From Maribacter sp. BPC-D8 (GTDB lineage Bacteria > Bacteroidota > Bacteroidia > Flavobacteriales > Flavobacteriaceae), in assembly GCF_035207705.1 (NCBI RefSeq), contig NZ_CP128187.1, positions 2,232,001 through 2,296,000 of the forward strand: 64,000 nt of DNA, read 5' to 3'. Under the pieces are notes generated by a model. The model was not told where the DNA came from and searched no databases. It saw nothing but the letters and a program-made list of their open reading frames with translations. Positions 36,574 through 46,801 of the stretch are shown in pieces (the stretch's first letter is position 1; each line of letters starts with the position of its first letter). A program made the position numbers and the translations under genes.

Positions 36574-37425
36574 TTGCCGAAACATTTACTATTCTTACTT
36601 ATAGTTATACTAGCCTCGTTTTCAGGGATTGGTCAAGATAATTCTACCCTATTAAAAGGTAAGGTTTCAAGCACTAAAAATGATGTCTCTAATGTATTAA
36701 TCGTTAATCTCAATTCTAAAAGATCTACCATAACAGACTCCCTAGGTTTGTTTTCTATCGAGGTGAAGTTAAAAGACTCGGTACGTATTACTGCCGTGCA
36801 ATACCTGCCAAAAGAAATAGTAATAAGCGAATCTCACATAAATAGTAGTTTAATAACGATTCAACTCGTTGACAATATTATTGATTTAAATGAAGTAACG
36901 GTTACCCCTTATAATTTAACCGGAGATATTGACAGAGATATAGATAGATTACAAATAGAACCCACCGTAACATCATATTCCTTAGGGCTACAAAATGCAG
37001 ATGTTACCAAAATGACCCAAAGTGAAAGGTTGTTGCAAGAGGCTGATAGAGGAAAATATGTAAGACTAGTTACAACTGATGAATATGGGAAGGTATTTGA
37101 AATGCTTGGATATGCAGCATTAAGTGTATCAATAAACACCCATAAAATCATGAACAAAGTTTCTGGCAGAACCAAATCATTAGAAGAAATGGTGGAGCGC
37201 GATGAAAAACTGAATTTAGAAAAAGAAATCATTTATAAATTCTCAAAGCGTACAATAGCAGAAAATTTTGGCATACCAGAATCAAACGTCAACGGCTTTC
37301 TCACCTATTGCCTTTCTCAACCTGATTTTAATGCATTATCCAACTCAGGAAATATGGCAGAAATCTGGGCTTACCTAGAAACAAAAAGTGCGGAATTCAA
37401 GAAGAATGATTTTTCCGAAGAATAA
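36574..37425 (+). CDS. Carboxypeptidase-regulatory-like exported protein
   Basis: 283 residues from a TTG start at 36574: the frame has no ATG before the signal peptide (PKHLLFLLIVILASFSGIGQ), and an upstream stop at 36520 limits extension. Residues ~28-110 form a CarboxypepD_reg-like beta-sandwich (LLKGKVSSTKNDVSNVLIVNLNS, STITDSLGLFSIEVKLKDSV, IIDLNEVTVTPYNL), as at the N-terminus of TonB-dependent receptors, but no plug or barrel follows. The rest is helical, with an NFGIPESNVNGFLTYCL motif. Probably periplasmic or envelope-associated; function unknown. Confidence 0.6.
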   Translation: MPKHLLFLLIVILASFSGIGQDNSTLLKGKVSSTKNDVSNVLIVNLNSKRSTITDSLGLFSIEVKLKDSVRITAVQYLPKEIVISESHINSSLITIQLVDNIIDLNEVTVTPYNLTGDIDRDIDRLQIEPTVTSYSLGLQNADVTKMTQSERLLQEADRGKYVRLVTTDEYGKVFEMLGYAALSVSINTHKIMNKVSGRTKSLEEMVERDEKLNLEKEIIYKFSKRTIAENFGIPESNVNGFLTYCLSQPDFNALSNSGNMAEIWAYLETKSAEFKKNDFSEE

Positions 37426-37572
37426 AATATTTTGATAATACTCTCATCAAATAGCATGAACACATATGGCTTGCTTTGCAATTTTCTATTTAAGAAATAA
37501 TAGGTAATTGATATCCTTATAGTTTGTTAGAACTGTAAAGATTTATACATTTAATTTCTGAAAAAAATACTC

Positions 37573-38604
37573 ATGAAGATTAAGACAATCACAAATAAGT
37601 TAACATTGCTAGTATCGCTTATATTACTAAATAGCTGCGCTGAAAACAAATCTAAGGCAAAAGCAAATGAATCGACTAATTCTTCAAAATCGGAAACGTA
37701 CAAAGGTACTGCAAGCGTAACCCAAGGTGTCGCTACCACTACTATAGAAGAATTATATTCATGTGATAAAGGTAGAAAAACCGCTGTGGGTGAAATTACT
37801 TCTATTGACGGAAAAACATGGACAGTTCCATCTGAAACCAATTATAAAAACAATAGCTTTCCGTTTGCTGCAGATTTACATAATACATGTGATGGAAAAA
37901 ATTATGAAACAGCACAAGAAGCACTATCTCATTTTAATGATGAGAATATTATTGAAATAGATGCTGATGGAGAAATTTACACCGCATATATTTTTGCAGA
38001 TAACTACTTTGAAATGTATGTTAATGGTATACCTGTCGGTAAAGACAAAGTACCTTTTACACAGTTCAATTCTAACTTTGTAAAATTCAAAGCTCAAAAA
38101 CCATTTACTATGGCCATGAAATTGGTAGACTGGGAAGAACACCTTGGTGTGGGTTGCGAAGAAAATAGAGGTAAATCTTATCATGCAGGTGATGGCGGGA
38201 TGGTAGCAGTTGTCAAAAATGATAAAGAAGAGATTGTAGCTATTACCAATGAAGACTGGAAAGCTCAGACATTTTACACTGCCCCTATAACTGATTTAAG
38301 CTGTACCTCTGAAGAAGGTGTTTACCGCTATTCAACAAATTGCGATGATACTGGCGCACAAGATGGTAGTAACTTTTACGCCTTACATTGGCAACTACCT
38401 ACCAATTGGATGAATACTAACTTTGACGACTCTAATTGGCCAAAAGCTTCCACCTTTACAAACGAAGGTATTGGAGTAGATAATAAGTCAGCTTACACCA
38501 ATTTTACTTCTATTTTTGATGATACAAACCATGATGCAGAATTCATTTGGTCTACAAATGTAGTTTTGGACAATGAAGTTTTGGTGCGTTATACAGTTCA
38601 GTAA
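37573..38604 (+). CDS. Lipoprotein with jelly-roll-like domain
   Basis: 343 residues; lipobox LNS-C (Cys22) followed by a Ser/Lys-rich linker. The remainder is beta-rich: LYSCDKGRKTAVGEITSIDGKTWTVP, then EIDADGEIYTAYIFADNYFEMYVNGIPVG (typical of galactose-binding-like/jelly-roll domains in glycoside hydrolases), and a second similar part ending WMNTNFDDSNWPKA and IWSTNVVLDNEVLVRYT. Two jelly-roll copies are likely. Surface carbohydrate or protein binding is a reasonable inference; no catalytic residues seen. Confidence 0.6.
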   Translation: MKIKTITNKLTLLVSLILLNSCAENKSKAKANESTNSSKSETYKGTASVTQGVATTTIEELYSCDKGRKTAVGEITSIDGKTWTVPSETNYKNNSFPFAADLHNTCDGKNYETAQEALSHFNDENIIEIDADGEIYTAYIFADNYFEMYVNGIPVGKDKVPFTQFNSNFVKFKAQKPFTMAMKLVDWEEHLGVGCEENRGKSYHAGDGGMVAVVKNDKEEIVAITNEDWKAQTFYTAPITDLSCTSEEGVYRYSTNCDDTGAQDGSNFYALHWQLPTNWMNTNFDDSNWPKASTFTNEGIGVDNKSAYTNFTSIFDDTNHDAEFIWSTNVVLDNEVLVRYTVQ

Positions 38605-38645
38605 GATGTAAAAAATCTATAGGGAATTATTTCTTTCAAAACTTC

Positions 38646-40874
38646 TTACAAACTTGAAGTCAACTTCATCATCGTAGAACTTAAGGAATATAACCAGCGC
38701 AATTGTTCCCAAATTAGTTGTTCTTCTTGATGATTTCGTTTTAACGCACTATTATCCTCAGCATTTAAATTCACATTTTCCGATTCAAACTTGGGCAATT
38801 GTTTCTCAAAAGAACCAACTTCTTCAAAATTTGGCTCATTGCCAGTAGCAATGCTATTAGTAAGCGCTTGCATTACCAAACTAAGGTTTTCATCTATCTT
38901 GAAAACAATGCTATTAAAACGTTCTGAAGCCTCTGTGGTGGTATGGTGCTGAATATAGATACTTAATGATGCCAGAGATGATAAAAAATTATGGTTCAAC
39001 TCTACCAGCTCATATATTTTATTCAGATTTTTTTGTTTGGAATGGGGATCTTGGGTCATACGCTGAAATGCCGAGCTTAAATTCGAAGTTTCTAGAAAAG
39101 CGCTTTTACGTGCCAATTTATAGCTGGTAGGCACATTACCCTTGTGTATATAAAAATCTGCTATTTCAGCTAAATACATTCTGTTTGCCTCAACACTTTT
39201 GGTAACATCTTTTTGTATTTCTTGAAAGCTCCAGCTGGGCCATAGAAAAAGAAATCCCAAATATGATAATCCTGCACCAACAAGCGTATCTAAAATTCTG
39301 TATTGAATTACGGTCATTACATCGGGCTGTAAAATTCCGTAAATGAATACAATACTTAAGGTTACATATATCGCAGACAATTTGTAGTTTTTCTGTAGCA
39401 TTGATAGCGCAACTATAAATGAAATCAATGCCAATACTGCATATACATACACGTCTTGTACTAAGTATACAATGACCGTAGCAATAACACCACCGATTAT
39501 GGTACCCATAGTTCGGTCTTTAGATCGTGTTTTTGTAAGACCATAATTAGGTCTCATAATTAATATGATGGTTAAAAGTATCCAATACGGATTCTGAAAT
39601 TCAAACACATTGCCTACCACAAATCCGATCATTAAAGTAACCGCTAAACGTAAAGAGTGTCGAAATATGGTAGACCTGAAACTGAGGTTTCGTAACAATA
39701 TTCGCGGACTATAATCTTGAGATATCAAGAAACGTTTTAAAATTTCTTTATCTATAAATTCTTCTGAGGCTACATCATGATCACTAAGCAACCACTTCAT
39801 TCTTTTAAGTTTGTCGAATTGCTTTTCTTGATATTCTAACAAATTCTGAAACATTATAAAAGCCTCGTACGCCTTTGCATCTTTTACAGTACCAAGCTCA
39901 GAAATCTTAATTCTTAATTCTTCAAAATGATTTGTTAGCGCATCGTGCTTTGGCATTCGATTCGGCTTGTTACCAATTTCTGAAATCAATTTCAGTTGAT
40001 TGGCCATTTCAAAAGTCAGGTTTTGAAACAACTTGGTAAATTCTGGATACAATTTAAACTGCTCATCCATCTTTGTGTAGTTTACCGGATTCGCACCTGC
40101 AGTTTCCAGCATTTCAATTAATTGCACCAATACCAAAACCCGCTTACCATTGTAGGTAGACCTGCCTGAGTTTTTACGCGATAGAATAAGAATTTCACGA
40201 AGTGTATCATGTTGTTCTGTAAGTTCGCTTTGCAGCAGAAACAATCGCTGTTGTAATTTTTTTCTATTAGATTGTTCATCTATTAGCTGCGCACGTTTCT
40301 TTAGAAGTTTACCGGTACGCCCTATGGTATCATATAAAATTTCTTCGGTCTGCCCCTTCGGGTTTATTTTATACCATAATAAAGACAGGGCTAAATACCA
40401 GAGTCCGCCAAGCCCTACTAGCAATGCATATTCGTAAATCTTCAATTTATCGGGAGTATGGGCAAAGCTTAAAACCAAAGCTAAAAGTCCTGAAAAACTT
40501 ATAAGTGAAGCCCTAAAACCATAAGATGATATTAGCGAAATAGCAAAACTGGCTACACCCAAAATAATTAAGGCAAGCCAAGTAGCATAGTGTAAATACC
40601 CACCAATAAAACTAACGACCATTACCAAAGCCGCCGAAAAAAGTATACCGTAAACTTTATGTTTTTGACTGCCGTTAACATCACTTGGGTTACACCAAAA
40701 AGCACCAAAACATATGGCAACGCCTATTTCGGTATACCCCGTAGAAATACCAATTGACAAGGGTGTAATAACCGCAACTACAGTCAGTACCGACTTAGAA
40801 AAATTAGTACTACCCAAATATTGCAGTAGTTCTTTTAAAGAAACAGAAATAAAATTTTGAATTTTGTTCAACAC
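38646..40874 (-). CDS. FUSC-family membrane protein (YccS/YhfK-like)
   Basis: 742 residues. Two membrane blocks of ~5-6 helices each (residues ~25-165 and ~400-545), each followed by a long cytoplasmic helical region, as in FUSC (fusaric-acid-resistance-like) proteins of the YccS/YhfK group: TPLSIGISTGYTEIGVAICFGAFW in the first block and RHSLRLAVTLMIGFVVGN, ILIMRPNYGLTKTRSKDRTMGTIIGG in the second. Some FUSC proteins export aromatic acids; the substrate here is unknown. Promoter -7 TATCTTTG lies 15 bp before the ATG. Convergent to the lipoprotein gene. Confidence 0.85.
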   Translation of the reverse strand: MLNKIQNFISVSLKELLQYLGSTNFSKSVLTVVAVITPLSIGISTGYTEIGVAICFGAFWCNPSDVNGSQKHKVYGILFSAALVMVVSFIGGYLHYATWLALIILGVASFAISLISSYGFRASLISFSGLLALVLSFAHTPDKLKIYEYALLVGLGGLWYLALSLLWYKINPKGQTEEILYDTIGRTGKLLKKRAQLIDEQSNRKKLQQRLFLLQSELTEQHDTLREILILSRKNSGRSTYNGKRVLVLVQLIEMLETAGANPVNYTKMDEQFKLYPEFTKLFQNLTFEMANQLKLISEIGNKPNRMPKHDALTNHFEELRIKISELGTVKDAKAYEAFIMFQNLLEYQEKQFDKLKRMKWLLSDHDVASEEFIDKEILKRFLISQDYSPRILLRNLSFRSTIFRHSLRLAVTLMIGFVVGNVFEFQNPYWILLTIILIMRPNYGLTKTRSKDRTMGTIIGGVIATVIVYLVQDVYVYAVLALISFIVALSMLQKNYKLSAIYVTLSIVFIYGILQPDVMTVIQYRILDTLVGAGLSYLGFLFLWPSWSFQEIQKDVTKSVEANRMYLAEIADFYIHKGNVPTSYKLARKSAFLETSNLSSAFQRMTQDPHSKQKNLNKIYELVELNHNFLSSLASLSIYIQHHTTTEASERFNSIVFKIDENLSLVMQALTNSIATGNEPNFEEVGSFEKQLPKFESENVNLNAEDNSALKRNHQEEQLIWEQLRWLYSLSSTMMKLTSSL

Positions 40875-40889
40875 CTATAGAATCAGGTA

Positions 40890-40897
40890 CAAAGATA
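40890..40897 (-). promoter_or_regulatory. -7 element of the FUSC gene
   Basis: TATCTTTG on the minus strand is an exact TAnnTTTG match 15 bp upstream of the FUSC start, implying a very short leader. Confidence 0.5.
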
Positions 40898-40933
40898 CAC
40901 TTTGGCGGTAAGACGCATTGACTACATAAAAAC

Positions 40934-40969
40934 AAAAGGCGCTGAGATAATGAAATCTCAACACCTTTT
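40934..40969 (-). terminator. Intrinsic terminator of REC-GT2 gene 1
   Basis: 15-bp stem (on minus strand AAAAGGTGTTGAGAT with ATCTCAGCGCCTTTT; two G-U pairs), followed by TGTTTTT. On the plus strand the same sites are mismatches, so it favours the minus strand. It lies 40 bp after the stop at 41009. Confidence 0.75.
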
Positions 40970-41008
40970 ATACATCTTAAAAAATGTGAGGCTATATTTA
41001 AAATATAA

Positions 41009-42175
41009 TTATCTGTAATGAACAGCGATTTGCGCTAGTTGACCTACAATTTTAACCGAGTCTTTTATAGACAGTTTAGATCCATCGGCATGTATCCATC
41101 TTTTTAAAGGTTGCTCGCAAATCATGCTTTTCACAGCAGTTTTACCATAATACTTTTTCATTCTCATGAATAGCTCTACATCGAACAGCCATTTAGTAAT
41201 GAATTTCTTGTTGAACATTTTAGAGGCAATCTCTCGATCCATCACTTTTGCACCACATTGGGTATCTTTAAAAGGCATGCCTAAAATAGTTTGTATGATT
41301 AAGTTGATTGACAGACTAATTATTTTACGAGCAGATTCTTTTGTAATGTTAGCACCCATTCTTGCGATACGAGAACCACTTACTATTTTAAAATCTGAGC
41401 TTTCGATAGTTTTTACCAAATCATCAAAATCTCTAAAATCTGTCGATAGATCAGCATCTAAAAATCCTATATAATCTAACTGTTGATCTTTTACTAAGTG
41501 TAGAATTCCTTGGCGAACAGCTTCTGCTTTACCTCCATTTTGCTTACAATTAAAAATACTTATGTTATCGGGATTATCTTCTTTTAATTTCTGAAGAACA
41601 GCTAATGTATTATCAGTACTGCCATCATTCACAAAACATAAATGGTATCCAACATTTTTATCTGCAAATTCTTTAAACTCTTCACTAGAAAGGCGTTCTT
41701 CTTCATTATAACAAGGTATAACGACACCTACGCAATTCTTCTGAAGTATACGTGTATCAGATTTTTTCGCAGTTACTACTCCCTTATTTTCAGGTGCACC
41801 GATTATTCTTTTTATTCTAGCAGCCATTTCATCTAAGCTTACCGGTTTTTTCAGATAATCATTAACCCCTAAATCAAAATTCTGCATAATTAGATTTTCA
41901 TCTGTATTACCCGACATTACGAGAATAGGCGTATCATTTTTCATGAATACACGTATATATTTCACCACTTCGGTACCGGTACACGAAACCAATTCTGTAC
42001 CAGACATTTCTGGCATATTCATATCAAGTAAAACCAAATCGGGTTTAAATGAGTTGAATAACTGTATACCCGACTCAATAGAATTGGCAGTTTGTACTTC
42101 ATATCCTAATTCTGACAATCGTTTTTCAACAGAAAGTAGAATAAGTTTCTGGTCGTCTATGGCTAGAATTTTCAT
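41009..42175 (-). CDS. Receiver domain-GT2 glycosyltransferase fusion, copy 1
   Basis: 388 residues. Residues 1-~125 are a response-regulator receiver domain with all key residues (acidic pair D7-D8, phosphoacceptor D51 in LVLLDMNMPEMSG, S88, K110 in YLKKP). After a linker (~128-145) comes a GT2 glycosyltransferase of the ALG5/DPM1 type: VGVVIPCYNEEERL, VNDGSTDNT (183-190), NGGKAEAVRQG (213-223), the DADLSTD metal site (240-246), SGSRIARMGANITKESARK and DTQCGAKVMDR. Such enzymes usually transfer a sugar to polyprenyl phosphate. The fusion suggests phosphorylation-controlled catalysis. It carries an 8-residue duplication in the receiver domain not seen in copy 2. Own promoter with the shared 17-bp box. 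Confidence 0.88.
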   Translation of the reverse strand: MKILAIDDQKLILLSVEKRLSELGYEVQTANSIESGIQLFNSFKPDLVLLDMNMPEMSGTELVSCTGTEVVKYIRVFMKNDTPILVMSGNTDENLIMQNFDLGVNDYLKKPVSLDEMAARIKRIIGAPENKGVVTAKKSDTRILQKNCVGVVIPCYNEEERLSSEEFKEFADKNVGYHLCFVNDGSTDNTLAVLQKLKEDNPDNISIFNCKQNGGKAEAVRQGILHLVKDQQLDYIGFLDADLSTDFRDFDDLVKTIESSDFKIVSGSRIARMGANITKESARKIISLSINLIIQTILGMPFKDTQCGAKVMDREIASKMFNKKFITKWLFDVELFMRMKKYYGKTAVKSMICEQPLKRWIHADGSKLSIKDSVKIVGQLAQIAVHYR

Positions 42176-42209
42176 GCGTTTGGTTTTGGTTATGTATAGT
42201 TTACGGTTA

Positions 42210-42279
42210 CAAATTTACTTGCCATGTAACGAATATTGAGGTCAAACAAGATGGTTAACTGTTTACTGTAGACGAGTGG
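42210..42279 (-). promoter_or_regulatory. Shared box plus -7 element, copy 1 (REC-GT2 1)
   Basis: Reading toward the REC-GT2 gene, the 17-bp box CCACTCGTCTACAGTAA (plus strand TTACTGTAGACGAGTGG, 42263-42279) is followed after 45 bp by TAAATTTG (42217-42210), an exact TAnnTTTG -7 element. The gene starts 34 bp further on. The same arrangement occurs before two other genes of the locus. The box could also serve the divergent gene at 42463. Confidence 0.75.
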
Positions 42280-42462
42280 TTTTTAACATTAGATAACGAA
42301 CGATTTCTAAAACGCATAACATTTCATTTTTTTCGATTTACTAATTACAGAACAGCATATTGTAGGTATTCTATTATTAAAATTTTAACTAATCCCTTTT
42401 AAATGTATTGATCATCTCATATATTTAATACCTTTATATAGAATTTGATTCTAATCTAACCT

Positions 42463-45400
42463 TTGGAAAAAAAAACCAATACCCTCTTAATATTAGCTTT
42501 GATCGTGGGGCTAGCTTTTCACGGTTCTGCTATTTTCTTTACGTTAGAATCTACCTACGATGCATTAATTCATTTATTTTTCGCCGATCATTATGCCAAT
42601 AGCTGGTTTGATCCTTGGGAATATAGATGGTATACGGGCTTTACAGTACAGTCTTACCCACCATTAGTACATCAACTTATTGGTATTCTCTCTTACATTG
42701 GTGGTTTAAAATTTGGTATGTATACCGTTGCATTAATTGCAATCGTCTTATTTATTACCGGTGCATATAGGTTCACTCTTTTAATGACAGGCAGCCGGCG
42801 CATAGCCGGATATGGTGCTGTTATGGCAGTTTTCTCATCCACTTTTATAGAGACGCTTCATATTTTTGGGCAGTTACCTAGCATCTCGGCATTATCGATA
42901 CTGCTGCATTCTATGACCGAAATATATCTGTATATCAAAACAGGTAAAACGCGGTATTTTATTACATCGGCAACTATGCTTGCCGTAACGGTAACCTCTC
43001 ATCATGTAACTCCGCTTTTTGGCATGGTCTTTTTCATAGCTCCTTTAATGGGTATGGCGGTTATGGATGCCGCTAGAGAAAAAGTTGAATCATACAAAGC
43101 GCTAACTTTTAAAGTATTTTGGGCAACTACTTTACAGCACTTTTGGCGCATAGCCAAGTTTGGTGGTACGGCAATATTTTTACTCATATTCTGTATATTT
43201 CCGTATTGGTACAACTCTAAAAGAAACCCTATTACCCAAGTAGCAATACCGCATGGGTCACGAGATAATTTCTTAGAAATAACTTCATCGGGACTCGTTT
43301 TCTTCATAATTCCGTGGGGAGTATTTCTTTTTATTCTGCCCTATTTCTTTTACAGATATTTTAGCAAAAGATATGTGTTCTTCGGATTATCATTTGCGCT
43401 ATTAACAATCTTAGGAACTGGTGGCACTACCCCTATTCCGCGTATGATGTTGGGTGAAATGGCTTTTAATATTCTTACCTTGGATAGGTTTACGTTATGG
43501 GCAACCATTATGGCACTCCCCATATTCGCAGAGTTTGCCTACCGAATGGTAGAAGGTGATTTAAAAGTGCTCATTCAAGAAAGATTCGGCGGAGTTTATC
43601 ATAGGGTCTTAGGCGGATTGATTGCTGGCGGAATGTTATTTATGGTACTATTTACCATGACATTGGGGTATTTTAGACCCTCGCAGCCCGATAAAATAAA
43701 GATGCTGCCCATTGTCAACTTTCTAGGGGCAGATTCGCATGATTCTTGGCGTTATTTACCGCTAGGTTTTGGGGATCAAATGGCATGGCTTTCTGCACAA
43801 ACGGGCGCAATGACCGTTGATGGTAATTACCACTCTGCACGGCGATTACCCGAATTGACCACCAGAGCGATAGAACGAATAGAAAACTCCAAATTTAGAG
43901 GTGTTGAGGGTATAGGGTCACTACAGCAATTTTTGACCGTACCAGAAAAATATAATTTAAAGTACATTTTCTCAAACGATAAATTCTATGACCCTATTCT
44001 ATACTATTGTGGTTGGCAACGGCTGCAGCAATTAGAAAACGGAATTATGGTTTGGGAGAAGCTGAATGTGGCACCCATACCGCAAATAATGCCCAAGCAA
44101 GATGTACCTACCATAATGAAAATTATGTGGGGTATTATTCCGTTATCGACAGTCCTGATTGCTATTTTCGTGAACATTCAAATGATATGGGTACGGCTTT
44201 TAAAGTCCAAAAAAGTACCAGTTCATTCATTTATGAAATTAGAACTGCCGTATAAAAAATTCCCATCAAAACTTTTGACATTCTCGCACTGGTGGGCATT
44301 GTTAATATTGATTTGTATGGGCTATGGTATGTACATCTTTTACGTTAAAAATGTTACCCAATTATCACCCAACAATGTGGTAGAATCTTATTATGACGCC
44401 TTAGATTTTAAAGAATTCTCTAGAGCACATTCCTATATAGATCCAGAGCAGCATATTGACATAGCTCAGTATATGCTAGAAGTATCAGTGACCGACGGAA
44501 TCTTAAGTTCATATGCTAAACTAGATTCTTTGGGTATAGAAATTTACGATGAAACCGAAAATAGCGCAAAAGCGAAGGTCTCAACAAGGTGGATTACTCC
44601 ATTAGAAAATGTATTCAATAATGACCACCACGAACTGGTAAAGCGAAAAAATAAGTGGTACGTAAAATCATCAAAAGTTGATAATGACATTCCGCCAGAT
44701 CAACTGTTTACTGCAAACGGCACCACCTATTACAACCACGGTAGACGAAAAATTACGACTCAAGAAACCTACCATGAAGATGTTTTAAAACAGCCAGTTC
44801 TAGAAATATTATCGGCTAAACTGGTAAAATACAAAGGGCAATTCAGTATCATCGGTGAATTACAAAATGTAGACAATACCCCAGCAGATATAGTCATTAA
44901 AGCAACCTTGTATAATGACTATAATAAAGAGTTAGCGAATTACAACGCCAAGCATCAAATTAAGCATAAGTTGATGCCGAAAGAAACGACAACGTTTAAA
45001 ATTAACTTTGAAGGTATTGCATGGTCTTCTACTAAAGACACCCTACCACCAACTTTTAATCCCGACGAGTTTACGCCTGTTAGTTTCGAAGAACAACCCA
45101 CAAAATTCAACTTGCAATCTGCAGGTAACACTGCCAACACCGATTTGTACAAGCATGTTGCTTTACAAGATTTGGTCTACACAGATCAAGGTTTCAATGG
45201 TGTATTGTTCAATTCTGGCGTGCAAGAAGTGACTATACCGCAGCTTATAATCTCGTATTATGATGCAGAGGGCAAGTTACTTTGGGTAGATCATAAGTTT
45301 GTAACCGAAGGCGTACGAATACAGCGTAAGCAGTTCTTTAATTATAAACCCTTAGACCTTGATAGTTTAGCTGTTGTAAGCAGTAGTTTAGAAAATTGCT

Positions 45401-45552
45401 TTGTAAACGGTTCGCCTAATAAAGCCATAGCAGATAAATTATTCCCCAATAGAAAATTGGAACATGGTATGCAGCAAGCACAGCCATTTAAAGGAAAAGG
45501 ATATGAGTACATAAAGTTTGAGATTAACAGTTATATCGGTAATCCTAAATAG
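42463..45552 (+). CDS. GT-C-like polytopic membrane protein with periplasmic tail
   Basis: 1029 residues from a TTG start (ATG absent; MEKKTNT precedes the first helix). N-terminal ~12-helix region (residues ~8-425) resembles the 6-pyruvoyl-tetrahydropterin-synthase-related membrane family, a GT-C-like group: first loop STYDALIHLFFADHY has the Asp33/His37 pattern typical of GT-C active sites. Then a soluble part, two more helices around 550-625 (IIPLSTVLIAIFVNIQMIW, LLILICMGYGMYIFY), an NTF2-like domain (NNVVESYYDALDFKEFSRAHSYI) and beta-rich Ig-like segments at the C-terminus. Probably transfers sugars from a lipid-linked donor on the outer face; the adjacent ALG5-like GT2 could make that donor (inference). 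Followed by two genes on the same strand. Confidence 0.72.
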   Translation: MEKKTNTLLILALIVGLAFHGSAIFFTLESTYDALIHLFFADHYANSWFDPWEYRWYTGFTVQSYPPLVHQLIGILSYIGGLKFGMYTVALIAIVLFITGAYRFTLLMTGSRRIAGYGAVMAVFSSTFIETLHIFGQLPSISALSILLHSMTEIYLYIKTGKTRYFITSATMLAVTVTSHHVTPLFGMVFFIAPLMGMAVMDAAREKVESYKALTFKVFWATTLQHFWRIAKFGGTAIFLLIFCIFPYWYNSKRNPITQVAIPHGSRDNFLEITSSGLVFFIIPWGVFLFILPYFFYRYFSKRYVFFGLSFALLTILGTGGTTPIPRMMLGEMAFNILTLDRFTLWATIMALPIFAEFAYRMVEGDLKVLIQERFGGVYHRVLGGLIAGGMLFMVLFTMTLGYFRPSQPDKIKMLPIVNFLGADSHDSWRYLPLGFGDQMAWLSAQTGAMTVDGNYHSARRLPELTTRAIERIENSKFRGVEGIGSLQQFLTVPEKYNLKYIFSNDKFYDPILYYCGWQRLQQLENGIMVWEKLNVAPIPQIMPKQDVPTIMKIMWGIIPLSTVLIAIFVNIQMIWVRLLKSKKVPVHSFMKLELPYKKFPSKLLTFSHWWALLILICMGYGMYIFYVKNVTQLSPNNVVESYYDALDFKEFSRAHSYIDPEQHIDIAQYMLEVSVTDGILSSYAKLDSLGIEIYDETENSAKAKVSTRWITPLENVFNNDHHELVKRKNKWYVKSSKVDNDIPPDQLFTANGTTYYNHGRRKITTQETYHEDVLKQPVLEILSAKLVKYKGQFSIIGELQNVDNTPADIVIKATLYNDYNKELANYNAKHQIKHKLMPKETTTFKINFEGIAWSSTKDTLPPTFNPDEFTPVSFEEQPTKFNLQSAGNTANTDLYKHVALQDLVYTDQGFNGVLFNSGVQEVTIPQLIISYYDAEGKLLWVDHKFVTEGVRIQRKQFFNYKPLDLDSLAVVSSSLENCFVNGSPNKAIADKLFPNRKLEHGMQQAQPFKGKGYEYIKFEINSYIGNPK

Positions 45553-45553
45553 T

Positions 45554-46801
45554 ATGCGCATTAAAATTTTAATGATTTTAAGTTTTGTACTACTTGGTTG
45601 TTCTAGCAAAGAAAAAGAACAACCAAAAGAAACGAACACCCCAAATACAACCTTTATTACAGCAACAAACACGAGTGTAGCAGGCGAGGCTATTACCCTA
45701 ACTTTTAAAACAGATATACCAACTGCAAATTATAAGCTACAGGTAAAAAATGCATACGGTAATGTGTTATTGAATCCTGATCAATCAACTGCTGAAAACA
45801 TCACTTTTAACATCCCTAAAAACTTTACCAGAATTGCCGGTCCGTTTCGATGGAAGTTATTATTAAATGGAGAAACCTTACACAATGGCACCCATGAAAT
45901 TGCAACGAATGCACCTAAAGCCACCTATGTAGAATCGTATTTTGGACCACGTAGTATAACTGCTGGTAGAAATGATTTCTCTATGCTCACCATATCTCCT
46001 ACCGATGCTTATGACAACCCCTTAGATGATGGCACCGAGGTAACGGTTAAATATCAATTTTTAGAGAATATCGACGAGCTAAAAATAACAACGGAAAGCT
46101 TTATTGCTTGGTACAATGTGGCATCTACTTTAAAATCGGGGAGAATATTGGTAACATCAGAATGTAACGGTACCACTTCAAAAGAACTGGCAACAATTGT
46201 TTATCCTTCGAATGCAGTCAACTTCAACATCAGTAGTTCTAGTGCGCATAACTTTGCAGATGGCAACCAAATTGTAACGTTTACATCAGATATTATTAAA
46301 GATGAATTCGGTAATATGGTCACCAACGGTACATTGGTAACCTTTGTTATTAAAAATCAAAATGACTCTTACCTATACACTATTGGCACTACTATAAACG
46401 GTATTGCAGAGGCGAAAACATTACACCCAGATAAAGCTGCTTCATGGGAAATACAGGCTTTTGTAACTGGTGCAGCAGAAAGTAATACTACAGCATTTGA
46501 GTTTAAAGCTGCGATAAAAGACTATCCTGTTCATTTCTCAAAAGGAAACAGAAATATAGATATTGGTCCGTTTGAGAGCTTTATGAATCAGCTTATTCCC
46601 GACGGACTCCTATTACAACTAGAAATTTATGATACCGAAGATAATTTTATAGAATCTAAGATAACAACGACTAAAAGCGGAGTTTGTAATATTTTCTTAG
46701 GCGAGTATTTTTTACCAGATGGTGATTATGTATTTAAAATAACGGCAGCAGGTATCACAAAAGAATTTACAAAAAGTATACATGGCGATACAGTTAAATA
46801 A
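45554..46801 (+). CDS. Lipoprotein with Ig-like (invasin-type) domains
   Basis: 415 residues from ATG 45554 (1 bp after the upstream stop; an earlier start inside the previous gene at 45518 would disrupt the signal). Lipobox LLG-C (Cys16). The mature chain is all-beta: ITATNTSVAGEAITLTFKTDIP, then GPRSITAGRNDFSMLTISPTDAYDNPLDDGTEV and SSAHNFADGNQIVTFTSDIIKDEFGNMVTNGTLVTFVI, typical of Ig-like (Big_1/invasin-type) repeats. Three to four domains. Likely a structural or polymer-binding partner of the flanking glycan enzymes. Overlaps the next gene by 20 bp. Confidence 0.7.
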   Translation: MRIKILMILSFVLLGCSSKEKEQPKETNTPNTTFITATNTSVAGEAITLTFKTDIPTANYKLQVKNAYGNVLLNPDQSTAENITFNIPKNFTRIAGPFRWKLLLNGETLHNGTHEIATNAPKATYVESYFGPRSITAGRNDFSMLTISPTDAYDNPLDDGTEVTVKYQFLENIDELKITTESFIAWYNVASTLKSGRILVTSECNGTTSKELATIVYPSNAVNFNISSSSAHNFADGNQIVTFTSDIIKDEFGNMVTNGTLVTFVIKNQNDSYLYTIGTTINGIAEAKTLHPDKAASWEIQAFVTGAAESNTTAFEFKAAIKDYPVHFSKGNRNIDIGPFESFMNQLIPDGLLLQLEIYDTEDNFIESKITTTKSGVCNIFLGEYFLPDGDYVFKITAAGITKEFTKSIHGDTVK

